44,456 bases of DNA from positions 1 to 44,456 of the forward strand of contig JAKAVM010000024.1 in NCBI GenBank assembly GCA_021827485.1, written 5' to 3'. Within the stretch, counting starts at the first letter, position 1. Every line of letters starts with the position of its first letter. Both the position numbers and the translations under genes were made by a program. Of the stretch, positions 1 to 8,407 are shown in pieces. The notes beneath the pieces were generated by a model that did not search any database, was not told where the DNA came from, and was given only the letters and a program-made list of their open reading frames with translations. Source of the DNA: Actinomycetes bacterium. GTDB taxonomy: Bacteria > Actinomycetota > Acidimicrobiia > Acidimicrobiales > JAKAVM01.

Positions 1-156
1 TCTGGTCAGTGGAACCGTAACAATGTTACAAAGGGATTTTCAAGCCAAGGTTCGCTAATGGAAACTGCGCGGGAGAATTGCTAGAATGGAACTTTACGAC
101 CTAAGCCAAAGAGCTTTAGCGGGCTAGTAGTCACTTTGAGATGAGATGATTGAAAA

Positions 157-780
157 ATGTCTAGACTTATAGAAGTTGTACTAATGGTGATGTGCATCCC
201 AGCCATGGCAGCTTCGGCACTTATTTGGTACTACATCAGGAAGCTACGTCGCCCAATAATGTTTTCCTCGCAGTCCCAGTTTAAACCCCCGTTGAGGTGG
301 CGATGGTCGCTTTCCCAATCAGCTATTTTTCATCGACGATTAGTTCTGGCCCTACGGGCATGCCGGGCAACAGCGGAGAGTTCTTCCCTCTATAGTCCAG
401 CTTCCTCCGAGGCTGGTTTGAGAAGAATTCCATCTCTCACCAAGAAAAGGGAAAGCAGCTGGGAGTCTATACTTTCCGAACTTGAATCGGTTGCAATTGA
501 AATTGATCGACGACTCTTGAGCTTCGAACGCGAGCCGCGCGAAGTAAGACGCCGTATGATCGAGGGATTCGAAAGGGATGTTTCTCAAGTTGAGTTAGCA
601 TCAGGTAAAGCAGTCGGCATGTTCCAAAGTTGGCAGCGGACACTACCAAGTGGATCGGCAGATAAGGTTATTGATAGGATTGATGCTCTAGAAAGTGCAC
701 TAAGTGAGATCCAGCACTTAGATGAGATTACTATTGAAAGTGAATTCGGATTCAAAGCCCTTGATGAAAACATCGAGTAG
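157..780 (+). CDS. Membrane-anchored hypothetical protein
   Basis: I do not recognise this 207-residue protein. Residues about 5-27 form one hydrophobic segment, followed by a basic stretch (RKLRR), so it probably has a single N-terminal membrane anchor with the rest in the cytoplasm. Residues about 60-205 are charged and heptad-like, rich in Glu, Arg, Ile and Leu, suggesting a helical or coiled-coil domain. The ATG start follows an AT-rich stretch with a weak purine-rich Shine-Dalgarno (GAGATGAGATGA). Its stop codon lies inside the first copy of a 26-bp tandem duplication that continues past the gene. It converges with the flippase-like gene on the opposite strand, so the pair does not indicate a function. 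Confidence 0.6.
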   Translation: MSRLIEVVLMVMCIPAMAASALIWYYIRKLRRPIMFSSQSQFKPPLRWRWSLSQSAIFHRRLVLALRACRATAESSSLYSPASSEAGLRRIPSLTKKRESSWESILSELESVAIEIDRRLLSFEREPREVRRRMIEGFERDVSQVELASGKAVGMFQSWQRTLPSGSADKVIDRIDALESALSEIQHLDEITIESEFGFKALDENIE

Positions 781-819
781 TAGGATCCAACTGAAACATC
801 GAGTAGTAGGATCCAACTG
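768..819. repeat. Exact 26-bp tandem duplication over a stop codon
   Basis: Positions 768-793 and 794-819 are identical, head to tail, and each begins AAACATCGAGTAGTAGG. The first copy holds the last codons and TAG stop of the upstream hypothetical gene. The second copy lies in the 50-bp gap before the converging gene. It looks like a recent replication-slippage duplication. Confidence 0.95.
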
Positions 820-830
820 CTAGAAATAGG

Positions 831-2006
831 CTAATGGTGTTGGGGGGGACCGCCTTTGGATTCTGTCTTTGCAATCTCAACAGCATGACGCAACTCCTCT
901 TTAATTTCGCCTGTTATATGGACCAACTGTTTAGACCGAGCTAAACGCGACTTAGGTAACTCTTTGTCAGATGGCGAGAGTGCCTTAGAGGCCTTGTGTA
1001 CGGTTAGGGAAAGATAGCAGATTCCTCCTACAGGAATCGGTAAGAGGAAGTTAATTACCCTATAGGAGAGTACCCCGAGAGCTGCATTATGAAATCCAAA
1101 TCCTTGAAGTATCGCAATCATCGTTCCTTCAACAATTCCTAATCCGCCTGGCGTGATCGGTAATGCAGCTAGGACATACGCCATACCATAGGCGACAAGC
1201 AGGTATGGCAGGAGCACTGAAGTCCCAAAAGCACGAAGAAAAATCCAAAGAGAGCCTGCATCTAGTCCCCAGTTGGCACATGCCCAAAAGATCGCTTTAA
1301 GTAGTAATTTTCTATCCTTGGCCAGATCGGCAAGGTGATCAGAGAGTTGCTGAAAAATCGATTCGAAAGTAACTGCATTTACAAACGGAATTCGATATCC
1401 AAGCCAGCTAATAAGAGACTTAGCACGACGTTGACCTATCGTGAGGAAGAAAATCAAAGTACCCGCGAGAAGTAGAAGCACTGCTCCAACGATGGCAGCA
1501 AACTTATATAGATCACTTGAGGTGCGGCTAAGCCCATGAAGTGGCACCGAAACAACTAACGCAATCCAAAAAATCACATTCAGCACTAGCGCTGAACCAA
1601 TCCCTTGAACACCTAGAGCAAATGTTGCATCGGTATAGGATACTCCTTGATCATCAAGAAGGCGATATCCCAGAGCCGTTCCGGCTACAGTACCTCCTGG
1701 CAAGAGGTGGCTTACTGCAAAAGTGGACATATCTATCCGCAGAAGCCTATTGAACCGAACGGATCTCCCGGGCAGAACGGCTTGGGTCAATTTAGCGTAA
1801 GCAATCAATGATGAGATCTCCAGTCCTGCTCCGAGGAGGAGAAAGGGAACATCTATGTGAATTAGATGGTGGAGATTGGATTTGTTTTTTGTCAGGTCCG
1901 GTATGAGGAAGTACTTTGTAATAAGTGCCAAGCTTGCAAGTGTAACTAGCGCACGGCCAATCATTGCGCTTGTGTGGCGCAATGTAAATCCCTTGCTACG
2001 AGCCAT
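831..2006 (-). CDS. YbhN/AglD-family (UPF0104) integral membrane protein
   Basis: This 391-residue polytopic protein has about eight hydrophobic segments and the general pattern of the lysylphosphatidylglycerol-synthase-TM / UPF0104 (YbhN, AglD2) family. The family-typical glycine-rich loop PITPGGLGIVEG is at about residues 280-291, and an earlier LLPGGTVAGTALGYRLL segment is at about 100-116. Family members lack the soluble aminoacyl-transferase domain of MprF and are thought to act in lipid or glycolipid translocation, but the substrate here is unknown. The start overlaps the end of the upstream ABC ATPase gene by 11 bp, so the two genes are probably co-transcribed and translationally coupled. 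A charged cytoplasmic tail of about 60 residues follows the last membrane segment. Confidence 0.75.
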   Translation of the reverse strand: MARSKGFTLRHTSAMIGRALVTLASLALITKYFLIPDLTKNKSNLHHLIHIDVPFLLLGAGLEISSLIAYAKLTQAVLPGRSVRFNRLLRIDMSTFAVSHLLPGGTVAGTALGYRLLDDQGVSYTDATFALGVQGIGSALVLNVIFWIALVVSVPLHGLSRTSSDLYKFAAIVGAVLLLLAGTLIFFLTIGQRRAKSLISWLGYRIPFVNAVTFESIFQQLSDHLADLAKDRKLLLKAIFWACANWGLDAGSLWIFLRAFGTSVLLPYLLVAYGMAYVLAALPITPGGLGIVEGTMIAILQGFGFHNAALGVLSYRVINFLLPIPVGGICYLSLTVHKASKALSPSDKELPKSRLARSKQLVHITGEIKEELRHAVEIAKTESKGGPPQHH

Positions 2007-2934
2007 GGATGGTACCCCAAGATGGGCTGGGGTCCTGGGGAATCGAAGAGGTTAGGGGATCAGTCAGCTGGGAATGTGCGCTATAGCGCGACCCATGTTT
2101 TGCAACTTCAATTTCACGCCCAAAGCACCGGGTAATCGCCTCTGAGGTTAAGATTTTATCTTTTGGCCCTTTGTCAACAATCTCTCCGTTAGATAAAAGC
2201 AAAACGTGGGTTGTATTGGGGGAGATTTCTTCAAGATGATGGAGGACCACTACACTTGCTTGTAGGTAACTTGTACGTGATTGGATTAGATCAATATAGC
2301 TTAGAATATCTTCGCGGAGTCCGAGATCTAAATTGGCGAACGGTTCATCCAGGAGAAGTAACGCTGGAGTATTTATTAGTGAAAGTGCTAGCTCCAGCCG
2401 ACGAAATTCGCCGGAGGACAGAGTAGAAATAGGCCTCTGTGCGCAACCCGATAGATTCCACAGCTCAAGCAAGTTAGTAGTTCGTTCTATGGTTTCTTGG
2501 GTGGGGCTAGACCACCAGTATTCTAGGTGCCCCGACGCCATGGCGAGTACAAGTTCATTTACTAAAATGCTTGACCTAAGAAAGTCTCTAACGCTTGGCA
2601 AGACCCTTCCAATTGACTTACGCAGTTGGGCCAAGTCTGTTCGTCCAAGTTGTTCACCTAGCAAGGTTACAGTGCCCGAGCTAGGATATATCTCGCCATA
2701 AAGAGCCATTAGCAGAGTTGATTTGCCAGAGCCGTTTGGTCCAAGTACTACCCAGTGCTCACCAGTGCTGACCGTCCAAGTGATTTCGCGCAATAGGTAG
2801 TTATCTGAGCGCCGAATGGTGACCCTTTGAAGTGAAGCTATCTCAGACGGTGTATTGCACTCAGTCAATACCAGCTGAGCTTTCTCCGAGTGGCCCCGTA
2901 GGTGGAGTGATTTGACGTCCGTAAATTGAGCCAC
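1996..2934 (-). CDS. ABC transporter ATP-binding protein
   Basis: A 312-residue stand-alone ABC ATPase. It has Walker A GPNGSGKST at residues 65-73, signature LSSGEFRRLE from about 172, Walker B LLLLDEP at 192-198 and a switch histidine in VVVLHH near 230. The single nucleotide-binding domain with a roughly 40-residue N-terminal extension resembles the ModF/YlmA group of unassigned ABC ATPases. No permease or substrate-binding gene is adjacent; the only membrane partner in the operon is the overlapping YbhN-like gene downstream, so a functional link between the two is possible but unproven. Its ATG start faces the divergent permease gene at 3076 across a 141-bp promoter region. Confidence 0.85.
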   Translation of the reverse strand: MAQFTDVKSLHLRGHSEKAQLVLTECNTPSEIASLQRVTIRRSDNYLLREITWTVSTGEHWVVLGPNGSGKSTLLMALYGEIYPSSGTVTLLGEQLGRTDLAQLRKSIGRVLPSVRDFLRSSILVNELVLAMASGHLEYWWSSPTQETIERTTNLLELWNLSGCAQRPISTLSSGEFRRLELALSLINTPALLLLDEPFANLDLGLREDILSYIDLIQSRTSYLQASVVVLHHLEEISPNTTHVLLLSNGEIVDKGPKDKILTSEAITRCFGREIEVAKHGSRYSAHSQLTDPLTSSIPQDPSPSWGTIHGS

Positions 2935-3009
2935 TTAACTACGTTAGCTCTAAGTAGCATGTGAATCGGGTATTTCACTTGGAAAACGTTACCAACTTTC
3001 TAAGGAGAA

Positions 3010-3037
3010 TCCTTTGAGGAGTATCCTCTGAGGAGTA
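3010..3037. promoter_or_regulatory. Tandem 14-bp near-palindromes between divergent genes
   Basis: TCCTTTGAGGAGTA (3010-3023) is followed directly by TCCTCTGAGGAGTA (3024-3037). The core of the second copy, TCCTCTGAGGA, is a perfect 5+1+5 inverted repeat, and the first copy differs at one base. The position, between an ABC ATPase gene and a divergent permease gene, suits an operator, but slippage duplication is equally possible. Confidence 0.35.
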
Positions 3038-3075
3038 TCACTGTACTCAAAGCATTTTTAGTGTTGACTTAGAGT

Positions 3076-4179
3076 GTGCAGGAAAGTGTAGGACAATTTC
3101 CCCCTTCGGATAGGCCGTCAGTTAGGCCAAGTCTAGTACGGAACCTCTTCATTATTGATGCCTTTGTGGTTGGGACAGGTGTTACCGCAGCTTTGGTCTG
3201 GCATCTTAGGCATGTCCTGATCCTTGTTGCAATCGGACTATTTGTTGCAATAGTGCTGGAGCCCTTTGTGCGTTTCTTGATGCAACATGGTCTAAGTAGG
3301 GGTCTAGCGGTAGGGATTGTAATTTTGTTGGGAATTATCGTGGTTGCAGTCTTAGGGTATATTTTTGTACCTCCAATTGTACGGGCCGGAAGTCACTTTG
3401 CGAAGACTTTACCGGGCCTTATTCAAAAGACAGAGCATGGTAAGGGGTTCTTTGGAAAGTTCATAAGGGACCACCACTGGAAAAAATATGTTACTCAAGC
3501 TTCAAAAAAATTGGAGAAATACTTCAGTTCATTCTCGCTTTTTAGTTCAGTTGGGCAAGGTGCGCTAAGCGTTGCCAGGTCAACAATTTCGGTCATTGTT
3601 GACGGCTTCATTGTAGCTGTATTTGCTCTTTTTGCCCTTATTGAAGCGCCTAGAATTGGCGCGGGTATTGGCAAACTGGTTAGCCCTAGCTCCAATGAGA
3701 GGATTGCTAGGGTTATTGATGAGGCCTTTGGAGAGGTTACCGGATACGTGCTTGGTAAGTTATTCACATCGCTACTTTTTGGACTAGTCATCTTTGCCAC
3801 CCTGACCATCTCAGGGGTTTCATATCCTCAAGTACTAGCCCTCTGGGTCGGACTAGCGGATCTTCTTCCACTAATCGGGGGTCTCTTGGGGGGAATTGTA
3901 GTGGTCCCAATTGCACTTGCCCATTCGACCGAAGCAGCAATTGCCACTCTTGTGGTTTTCTTGATCTATCAGCAGCTTGAAAATCACTTACTTGCCCCAT
4001 TGATTATGCGCAAGACTATGCGACTGAATCCACTTTGGACCCTGTTGGCTGTCTTGGTTGGAGCTAATTTACTGGGGATAGTTGGGGCATTGGTCGCCAT
4101 TCCTATCGCAGGAATGATTCAGGTACTAGCAAGGGAGCTATGGTCTTTACGCATTGAACGAATGACAAGACCTGATTAG
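3076..4179 (+). CDS. AI-2E/PerM family transporter
   Basis: A 367-residue integral membrane protein of the AI-2 exporter (PerM/YdiK) superfamily. Two N-terminal hydrophobic helices (about 25-75) are followed by a third segment near 85-110, a soluble stretch of about 60 residues, and a C-terminal bundle. That bundle carries the family-typical sequences YPQVLALWVGLADLLPLIGG (about 250-269) and YQQLENHLLAPLIMRKTMRL (about 300-319). Family members export diverse substrates or act as Na+/H+ antiporters, so the substrate cannot be named. The start is GTG; an in-frame ATG earlier is not available. The gene converges closely (14 bp) with the deacetylase gene on the other strand. Confidence 0.85.
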   Translation: MQESVGQFPPSDRPSVRPSLVRNLFIIDAFVVGTGVTAALVWHLRHVLILVAIGLFVAIVLEPFVRFLMQHGLSRGLAVGIVILLGIIVVAVLGYIFVPPIVRAGSHFAKTLPGLIQKTEHGKGFFGKFIRDHHWKKYVTQASKKLEKYFSSFSLFSSVGQGALSVARSTISVIVDGFIVAVFALFALIEAPRIGAGIGKLVSPSSNERIARVIDEAFGEVTGYVLGKLFTSLLFGLVIFATLTISGVSYPQVLALWVGLADLLPLIGGLLGGIVVVPIALAHSTEAAIATLVVFLIYQQLENHLLAPLIMRKTMRLNPLWTLLAVLVGANLLGIVGALVAIPIAGMIQVLARELWSLRIERMTRPD

Positions 4180-4193
4180 CCTCATTACTCCAT

Positions 4194-4952
4194 CTAGAGA
4201 AAATGATCGGATAAAGTACCCAGACCGAATTGATTCTCAGTGGCCCACTTGTCGAGCAGATGCAAAGAGTTGACTGACGATATCCAACTAGAAACTTGTG
4301 ACGTGCAATCACTGTCGTGCAGAAGTAATGTTGGTCCGGCCATTCTTGGATTGGAGATCCGTGAATTTGTAGAATTTGGATCAATTGACTTAGTCAAATT
4401 GTGAAAAATAGTCTCGGGCGTGCAAGAGTCCTCCCAATCTTTTCCCCAGGTCGTCCAGAGTATAGGTTTTAGACCAGTCAATTTCGCGCTGATAAGGCTG
4501 GAGGTGGAGAGTACTCCATAGGGAGGGCGAAACCAAGTGGGGGTGGTATCTGTAAGATTTACAATAGTATCGAATCCTTTGCGGATATCAGCCAATACGC
4601 CGGGAAATGTCCTATAGAGATGATTTATATGTTCGTAACCATGGAGGCCAATTTCATGGCCCCTAGATACGACCTCTCGAGCAATGCTAGGATTCCGCTC
4701 AACCATTAGACCGAGCATGAAAAATGTAGCTTTGTGTCCAAGCTGATCCAAGGTATCGAGAAATATAAGGGTAGATTTAGGATCTGGACCATCATCAAAG
4801 GTAAGTGCAAGGTGATTTGCCCTACCCAGTCCCGAGAGCTTACTGAAAAGCTTTATTCTGACAAAAGGGATAGTAGCCACAGCTGGAATGCCATGAGCAA
4901 GCGCTGAACCTCCTGCCAGCACAGCGCCATACCTTAGAACCTTGTGGCCCAT
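4194..4952 (-). CDS. Polysaccharide deacetylase (NodB domain)
   Basis: A 252-residue carbohydrate esterase family 4 protein. The NodB motifs are intact. TFDDGPDP at residues 51-58 supplies the catalytic base and metal-binding aspartates. HEIGLHGYEH supplies the metal histidines (HxxxH, 104 and 108). WFRPPYG lies near residue 140, and a late LLLHDSD block near 212-218 matches the LLHD motif. A hydrophobic N-terminus (about 8-32) suggests a signal anchor and action on wall or envelope N-acetylated glycans. It starts 7 bp after the glycosyltransferase fusion gene ends, so the two are an operon. The intact active site contrasts with the degenerate NodB-like tail of that neighbour. Confidence 0.88.
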   Translation of the reverse strand: MGHKVLRYGAVLAGGSALAHGIPAVATIPFVRIKLFSKLSGLGRANHLALTFDDGPDPKSTLIFLDTLDQLGHKATFFMLGLMVERNPSIAREVVSRGHEIGLHGYEHINHLYRTFPGVLADIRKGFDTIVNLTDTTPTWFRPPYGVLSTSSLISAKLTGLKPILWTTWGKDWEDSCTPETIFHNLTKSIDPNSTNSRISNPRMAGPTLLLHDSDCTSQVSSWISSVNSLHLLDKWATENQFGLGTLSDHFL

Positions 4953-4959
4953 GAGAAAT

Positions 4960-6768
4960 TCAAGAAATCTTGTTCAACGATGTAACTCTAAGACCTTGTT
5001 GACTGGCATTCGCGATAAGAGATGCAATCGAGTCTTCTAAAGCACTCAACGAATGGCCACCTTCTTTAACGACGATTACGTCACCGTCGCCGAAAGTTTT
5101 ATTGGTATTAGTGTTGCTTAAGACAAATGAAGGTCTAATAACCTTCTCATGAACTAGTCTGGCCTCAGAGAGGTCGAACCCGCTCACAGAATTCTGTGAA
5201 ACGTAAAATTGAGGCTTTTTGCCTATAGTCTTAGCTATGGCATTAGCCGTTGTAGAGACCGTAGTGTTTGGAACCATGACGTCCAATGGGTCGTCTCCGT
5301 TTGGAGATCCACCATTTTCTATATTGACTCCCTGGCGATAAAAGTAACCAATCGCATGAGGATCTACTTTTATCTGTTTAGAGGTAACAATCAGGCTAAT
5401 ATGAGACTTGACCAATAAGCTGGCAACACCAGATAGATTTAGAAGTGAATTATTGAGTTTGACTGCACTGTAAAGATATGGCTCCGAAGTACTTGGCTTT
5501 ACTGCATCGAGACCGTGGGCAACTGCAACATTTCCACCAAATGAGAATGCGCTGTAAAGCGTGGCAAAAGCCATAAGGGCGCCCGCTGATTTTGAGGTAA
5601 TACCTCGAAAAAGCCTCTCCGGCCTTGATGACTTGACTGTTGAAGGCCTGGGGGCTACTTCATTGAACTCTAAAATAATCTCTGCAGGGTCTTGTGCAAA
5701 CATCTGAGAGATTTCATCTAATCGCACTAAAGCTCCAGGATCTATAGCACGCTCTATGGATTGAGGAAGATCACTAAGGGTTCTTGCGTAGCCTGCAACC
5801 TGTGCACGCTCCATTTCCAGGGCATTTTCAACACCATGACCTGGTATGGGCCTATAGGTAACTACAGGCAGCTTGGCCGCAAAGGCCTCCATACATGTCA
5901 GGCCTCCGGCGTTTTGTAATAAGACATCGCAAGCGGCCATAAGTTGGTCCATCTCCTTAGTCCAGCCAAGGACGCGTCCAGAGTTGCCAACGAGCTTAGA
6001 AAGGTCATTGTATAGCTGCTCATTAGAGCCACATACGATTACGGGAAAATACCGCCCTATTTTGGCAAGATCTTGAAAAGTGGCATTCAATTCGCCCACG
6101 CCCCACGAACCTGCAACTACAAGTATCGCGGTAGCGTCTTGAGGTATTTGGAATTTATCTCGGAGTGCTCGGCGTTGCGGTGTGACGCCTAAAACATTAG
6201 TCTGTCGATATTCTTGGATGTCGAAGAACCGCTTGGGCACCATCGGACCTGGGGCTAGACTTGGTCTGTGGGTGGCATCCCAAGCTGACTGCGCAGCTTG
6301 CGGGTGAACGCACAGGTTCAGGTCCATTCCTGGATGAACCCACAAAGGATGAACTGCAAAATCAGTTACAAACGTCACTGCAGGAATTGATATACGGCCA
6401 CGCTGTCGTTCCTTGCCGAGAACTAGCGATGCCAGGGGGTAAGTTGTAATAACGCAAGTTGCTGACGCTTTCTCTATCGCCTTTCGAATCCGAAAGCTAG
6501 ACAGATAGGTCGTCAACCAGACAAGAGGTCGATACAAAGAAGGGAGTTTGAAAAATACCCGGTATAGAAGTTCGTATGACCAAGGGGCTACTTCCAACTG
6601 ATACTGGTAGATTTTCTTTATCAATCCACCTACACCTTTAGCACACTTGAGAAAATCAATAATTTCTGTTGTATGGCCCTGCGCTTCAAGGCGCGCAGCC
6701 AATTCTTTGGCCGCACCGTCATGGCCCGCGCCCATACTTGCCGATATTATTAGAAAACTTTCCGCCAT
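4960..6768 (-). CDS. MGDG-synthase-like glycosyltransferase fused to a degenerate NodB-like domain
   Basis: A 602-residue two-part protein. Residues 1 to about 375 are a GT28-type glycosyltransferase of the MGDG synthase/UgtP family. The N-terminus ISASMGAGHDGAAKELAARL matches the MGDG synthase N-domain, and the sugar-nucleotide side shows VVAGSWGVGE, GWTKEMDQLMAACDVLLQNA and GGLTCMEAFAAKLPVV. A hydrophobic segment at about 393-415 follows, then a domain of about 180 residues that has the shape of a NodB barrel but no TFDDG or HxxxH motif. The expected layout is a cytoplasmic transferase, one membrane helix and an external domain. It precedes an intact NodB deacetylase in the same operon. A glycolipid-making role is likely from the family; the tail's function is unknown. 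The ATG start lies 33 bp from the divergent transporter start. Confidence 0.78.
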   Translation of the reverse strand: MAESFLIISASMGAGHDGAAKELAARLEAQGHTTEIIDFLKCAKGVGGLIKKIYQYQLEVAPWSYELLYRVFFKLPSLYRPLVWLTTYLSSFRIRKAIEKASATCVITTYPLASLVLGKERQRGRISIPAVTFVTDFAVHPLWVHPGMDLNLCVHPQAAQSAWDATHRPSLAPGPMVPKRFFDIQEYRQTNVLGVTPQRRALRDKFQIPQDATAILVVAGSWGVGELNATFQDLAKIGRYFPVIVCGSNEQLYNDLSKLVGNSGRVLGWTKEMDQLMAACDVLLQNAGGLTCMEAFAAKLPVVTYRPIPGHGVENALEMERAQVAGYARTLSDLPQSIERAIDPGALVRLDEISQMFAQDPAEIILEFNEVAPRPSTVKSSRPERLFRGITSKSAGALMAFATLYSAFSFGGNVAVAHGLDAVKPSTSEPYLYSAVKLNNSLLNLSGVASLLVKSHISLIVTSKQIKVDPHAIGYFYRQGVNIENGGSPNGDDPLDVMVPNTTVSTTANAIAKTIGKKPQFYVSQNSVSGFDLSEARLVHEKVIRPSFVLSNTNTNKTFGDGDVIVVKEGGHSLSALEDSIASLIANASQQGLRVTSLNKIS

Positions 6769-6801
6769 TTATGCTCTAGTTAATCGTATCGTATTTGTCA
6801 G

Positions 6802-7665
6802 ATGGTTTTAGTGATAGCACTTGGTTCGGCGCTCTTCTACGCCTTTGCGTCGGTCCTTCAACATCATAGTGCCACGCAGGCCCCTGACGAGGACTTCCTA
6901 CACCCTAGACTACTATCAAAGTTGTTCAAGAAGCCTATTTGGGTTCTAGGAATCCTCTCTGATGTGGTAGGATTTGGTTTACAGTTTTGGGCACTCGGGC
7001 GAGGTCCACTATCCGAAGTGCAGCCATTATTAGTTTGTGGGCTCATTTTTGCGCTTCCCATGGGGGCATTTGCCGCAAAAAAGGGGCTTTCAAAAAAAGA
7101 CGTATTTGGCGCAATTTTAGTTGTTGGCGGCTTAAGCCTTTTTTTGGCCGTCGCCCGACCCTCGCACGGTCACGCTGCCAGTAGTTTCTCATGGATAGTG
7201 ACAGCGGTCCTGGCAATGGTACCTGTCGTGGTTTTAGTATTTATTGCCAGGAGCAATATAGGCGTCAAGAACTACAAGGCTCAAATACTAGCTGTGGCAG
7301 CGGGCATTTCTTATGGATTCGGTGCAGCTTTAGTCGACGCTTGTTCGCATGAGCTTTCTCGATTTGGGTTTGTAACAACATTGAGCACTTGGAAGCCGTA
7401 CGCACTACTGGTCATTGCAGTTGTTACGCTCCTTCTTGCGCAGAGTTCATTCCAGCAAGGTCCATTATCAGATTCGCTGCCAATACTCACAGCGGTTGAT
7501 CCATTAGTTAGCATTATTATAGGTGGATTCTTATTGCGCGAATCCATTGCTCATAGTTGGATTTCCATTGTCGCAGAAATCATTGGGATCGTGCTTATGA
7601 TTGCAGGAATTATGACTGACGGAAAATCAGCGTTAGTTACTGGGTTCAATGATGGATCTGGATGA
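6802..7665 (+). CDS. DMT-superfamily transporter (EamA/NIPA-like)
   Basis: A 287-residue membrane protein with about nine hydrophobic segments and the two-fold repeat of the drug/metabolite transporter superfamily. The N-terminus, ALGSALFYAFASVLQHHSA, with FGLQFWALGRGPLSEVQPLL at about 55-74, and the matching second half ending QSSFQQGPLSDSLPILTAVD, resemble actinobacterial EamA/NIPA-like proteins. NIPA proteins move Mg2+, but most bacterial DMT members export metabolites, so the substrate is open. It is divergent from the glycosyltransferase gene. Its stop precedes the response-regulator start by 34 bp, so co-transcription with the downstream two-component system is possible. Confidence 0.75.
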   Translation: MVLVIALGSALFYAFASVLQHHSATQAPDEDFLHPRLLSKLFKKPIWVLGILSDVVGFGLQFWALGRGPLSEVQPLLVCGLIFALPMGAFAAKKGLSKKDVFGAILVVGGLSLFLAVARPSHGHAASSFSWIVTAVLAMVPVVVLVFIARSNIGVKNYKAQILAVAAGISYGFGAALVDACSHELSRFGFVTTLSTWKPYALLVIAVVTLLLAQSSFQQGPLSDSLPILTAVDPLVSIIIGGFLLRESIAHSWISIVAEIIGIVLMIAGIMTDGKSALVTGFNDGSG

Positions 7666-7699
7666 CTAAGCAGGGTCAGAGGTCGAGAGAGGGGTTTAT

Positions 7700-8407
7700 T
7701 TGTCAGACATAGGTAGTGGTATAAGCCACAAGATTCTTATTGTCGATGATGAACCTGCCATTACTGAGTTGGTGCAAAGGGCGCTTACTTACGAAGGTTA
7801 CTGCGTTGATGTCGAAGAGACGGGTTACGGTGCTCTTCGGGCCGCAATTGCTTCGCAGTACGATTTAATTATTTTAGACATAATGCTACCAGATATTGAG
7901 GGTATCGACGTTTGCAGAAAACTCCGCGAAAACGGCCAAAATGCTCCTGTGATTTTCTTGACGGCGCGTGATTCGACAAACGATAAAATTGAGGGCCTAA
8001 GAACTGGTGCTGACGACTATGTTACCAAGCCCTTCTCATTGGCAGAACTAATTGCCCGAATAGACGCAAATATCCGGCGTTCTAACCAGATATCAGTTGT
8101 GACTGACCGCTGTCAGTTCGAGGATCTTCTCATGGATCTTGAAACCTACGAGGTATGGCGTCAGGGAAACAGGGTTGAATTGACAGCAACTGAATTCAAA
8201 CTTCTTCATTACTTGATAGATAATGCAAGGCTTGTAATTTCTAAATCGCAGATACTAGATCATGTTTGGGAGCAAGGAAGTGATGATCCAAATGTGGTTG
8301 AAACTTATATTAGCTACTTGCGCAAAAAGGTTGACTGTTACTCGCCTTCCCTTATTCAAACGGTCCGCGGTATTGGCTACACGCTGAGGAGACAAAGCAC
8401 TAATTGA
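7700..8407 (+). CDS. OmpR/PhoB-family response regulator
   Basis: A 235-residue two-domain regulator. The receiver domain (about 10-125) has the acidic pocket VDDE at 15-18, phospho-acceptor Asp60 in LIILDIMLPD, the Thr of FLTARD and the conserved Lys of YVTKPF. Residues about 135-232 form a winged-helix DNA-binding domain with LTATEFKLLHYLIDNA and VETYISYLRKKVD, ending TVRGIGYTL. The start is TTG (7700-7702), preceded by a purine-rich GAGAGAGGGG. The stop overlaps the next gene's TTG start by 4 bp, showing tight coupling to the cognate kinase. The regulon cannot be inferred from the sequence. Confidence 0.93.
   Translation: MSDIGSGISHKILIVDDEPAITELVQRALTYEGYCVDVEETGYGALRAAIASQYDLIILDIMLPDIEGIDVCRKLRENGQNAPVIFLTARDSTNDKIEGLRTGADDYVTKPFSLAELIARIDANIRRSNQISVVTDRCQFEDLLMDLETYEVWRQGNRVELTATEFKLLHYLIDNARLVISKSQILDHVWEQGSDDPNVVETYISYLRKKVDCYSPSLIQTVRGIGYTLRRQSTN

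Noticed and set aside
113-135. GCTTTAGC followed by AGTCACT, like the right end of the tnpB element
   Set aside because: Spacing is similar to 31668-31691, but the preceding bases do not resemble a tnpB end and the hairpin is absent, so chance is likely.
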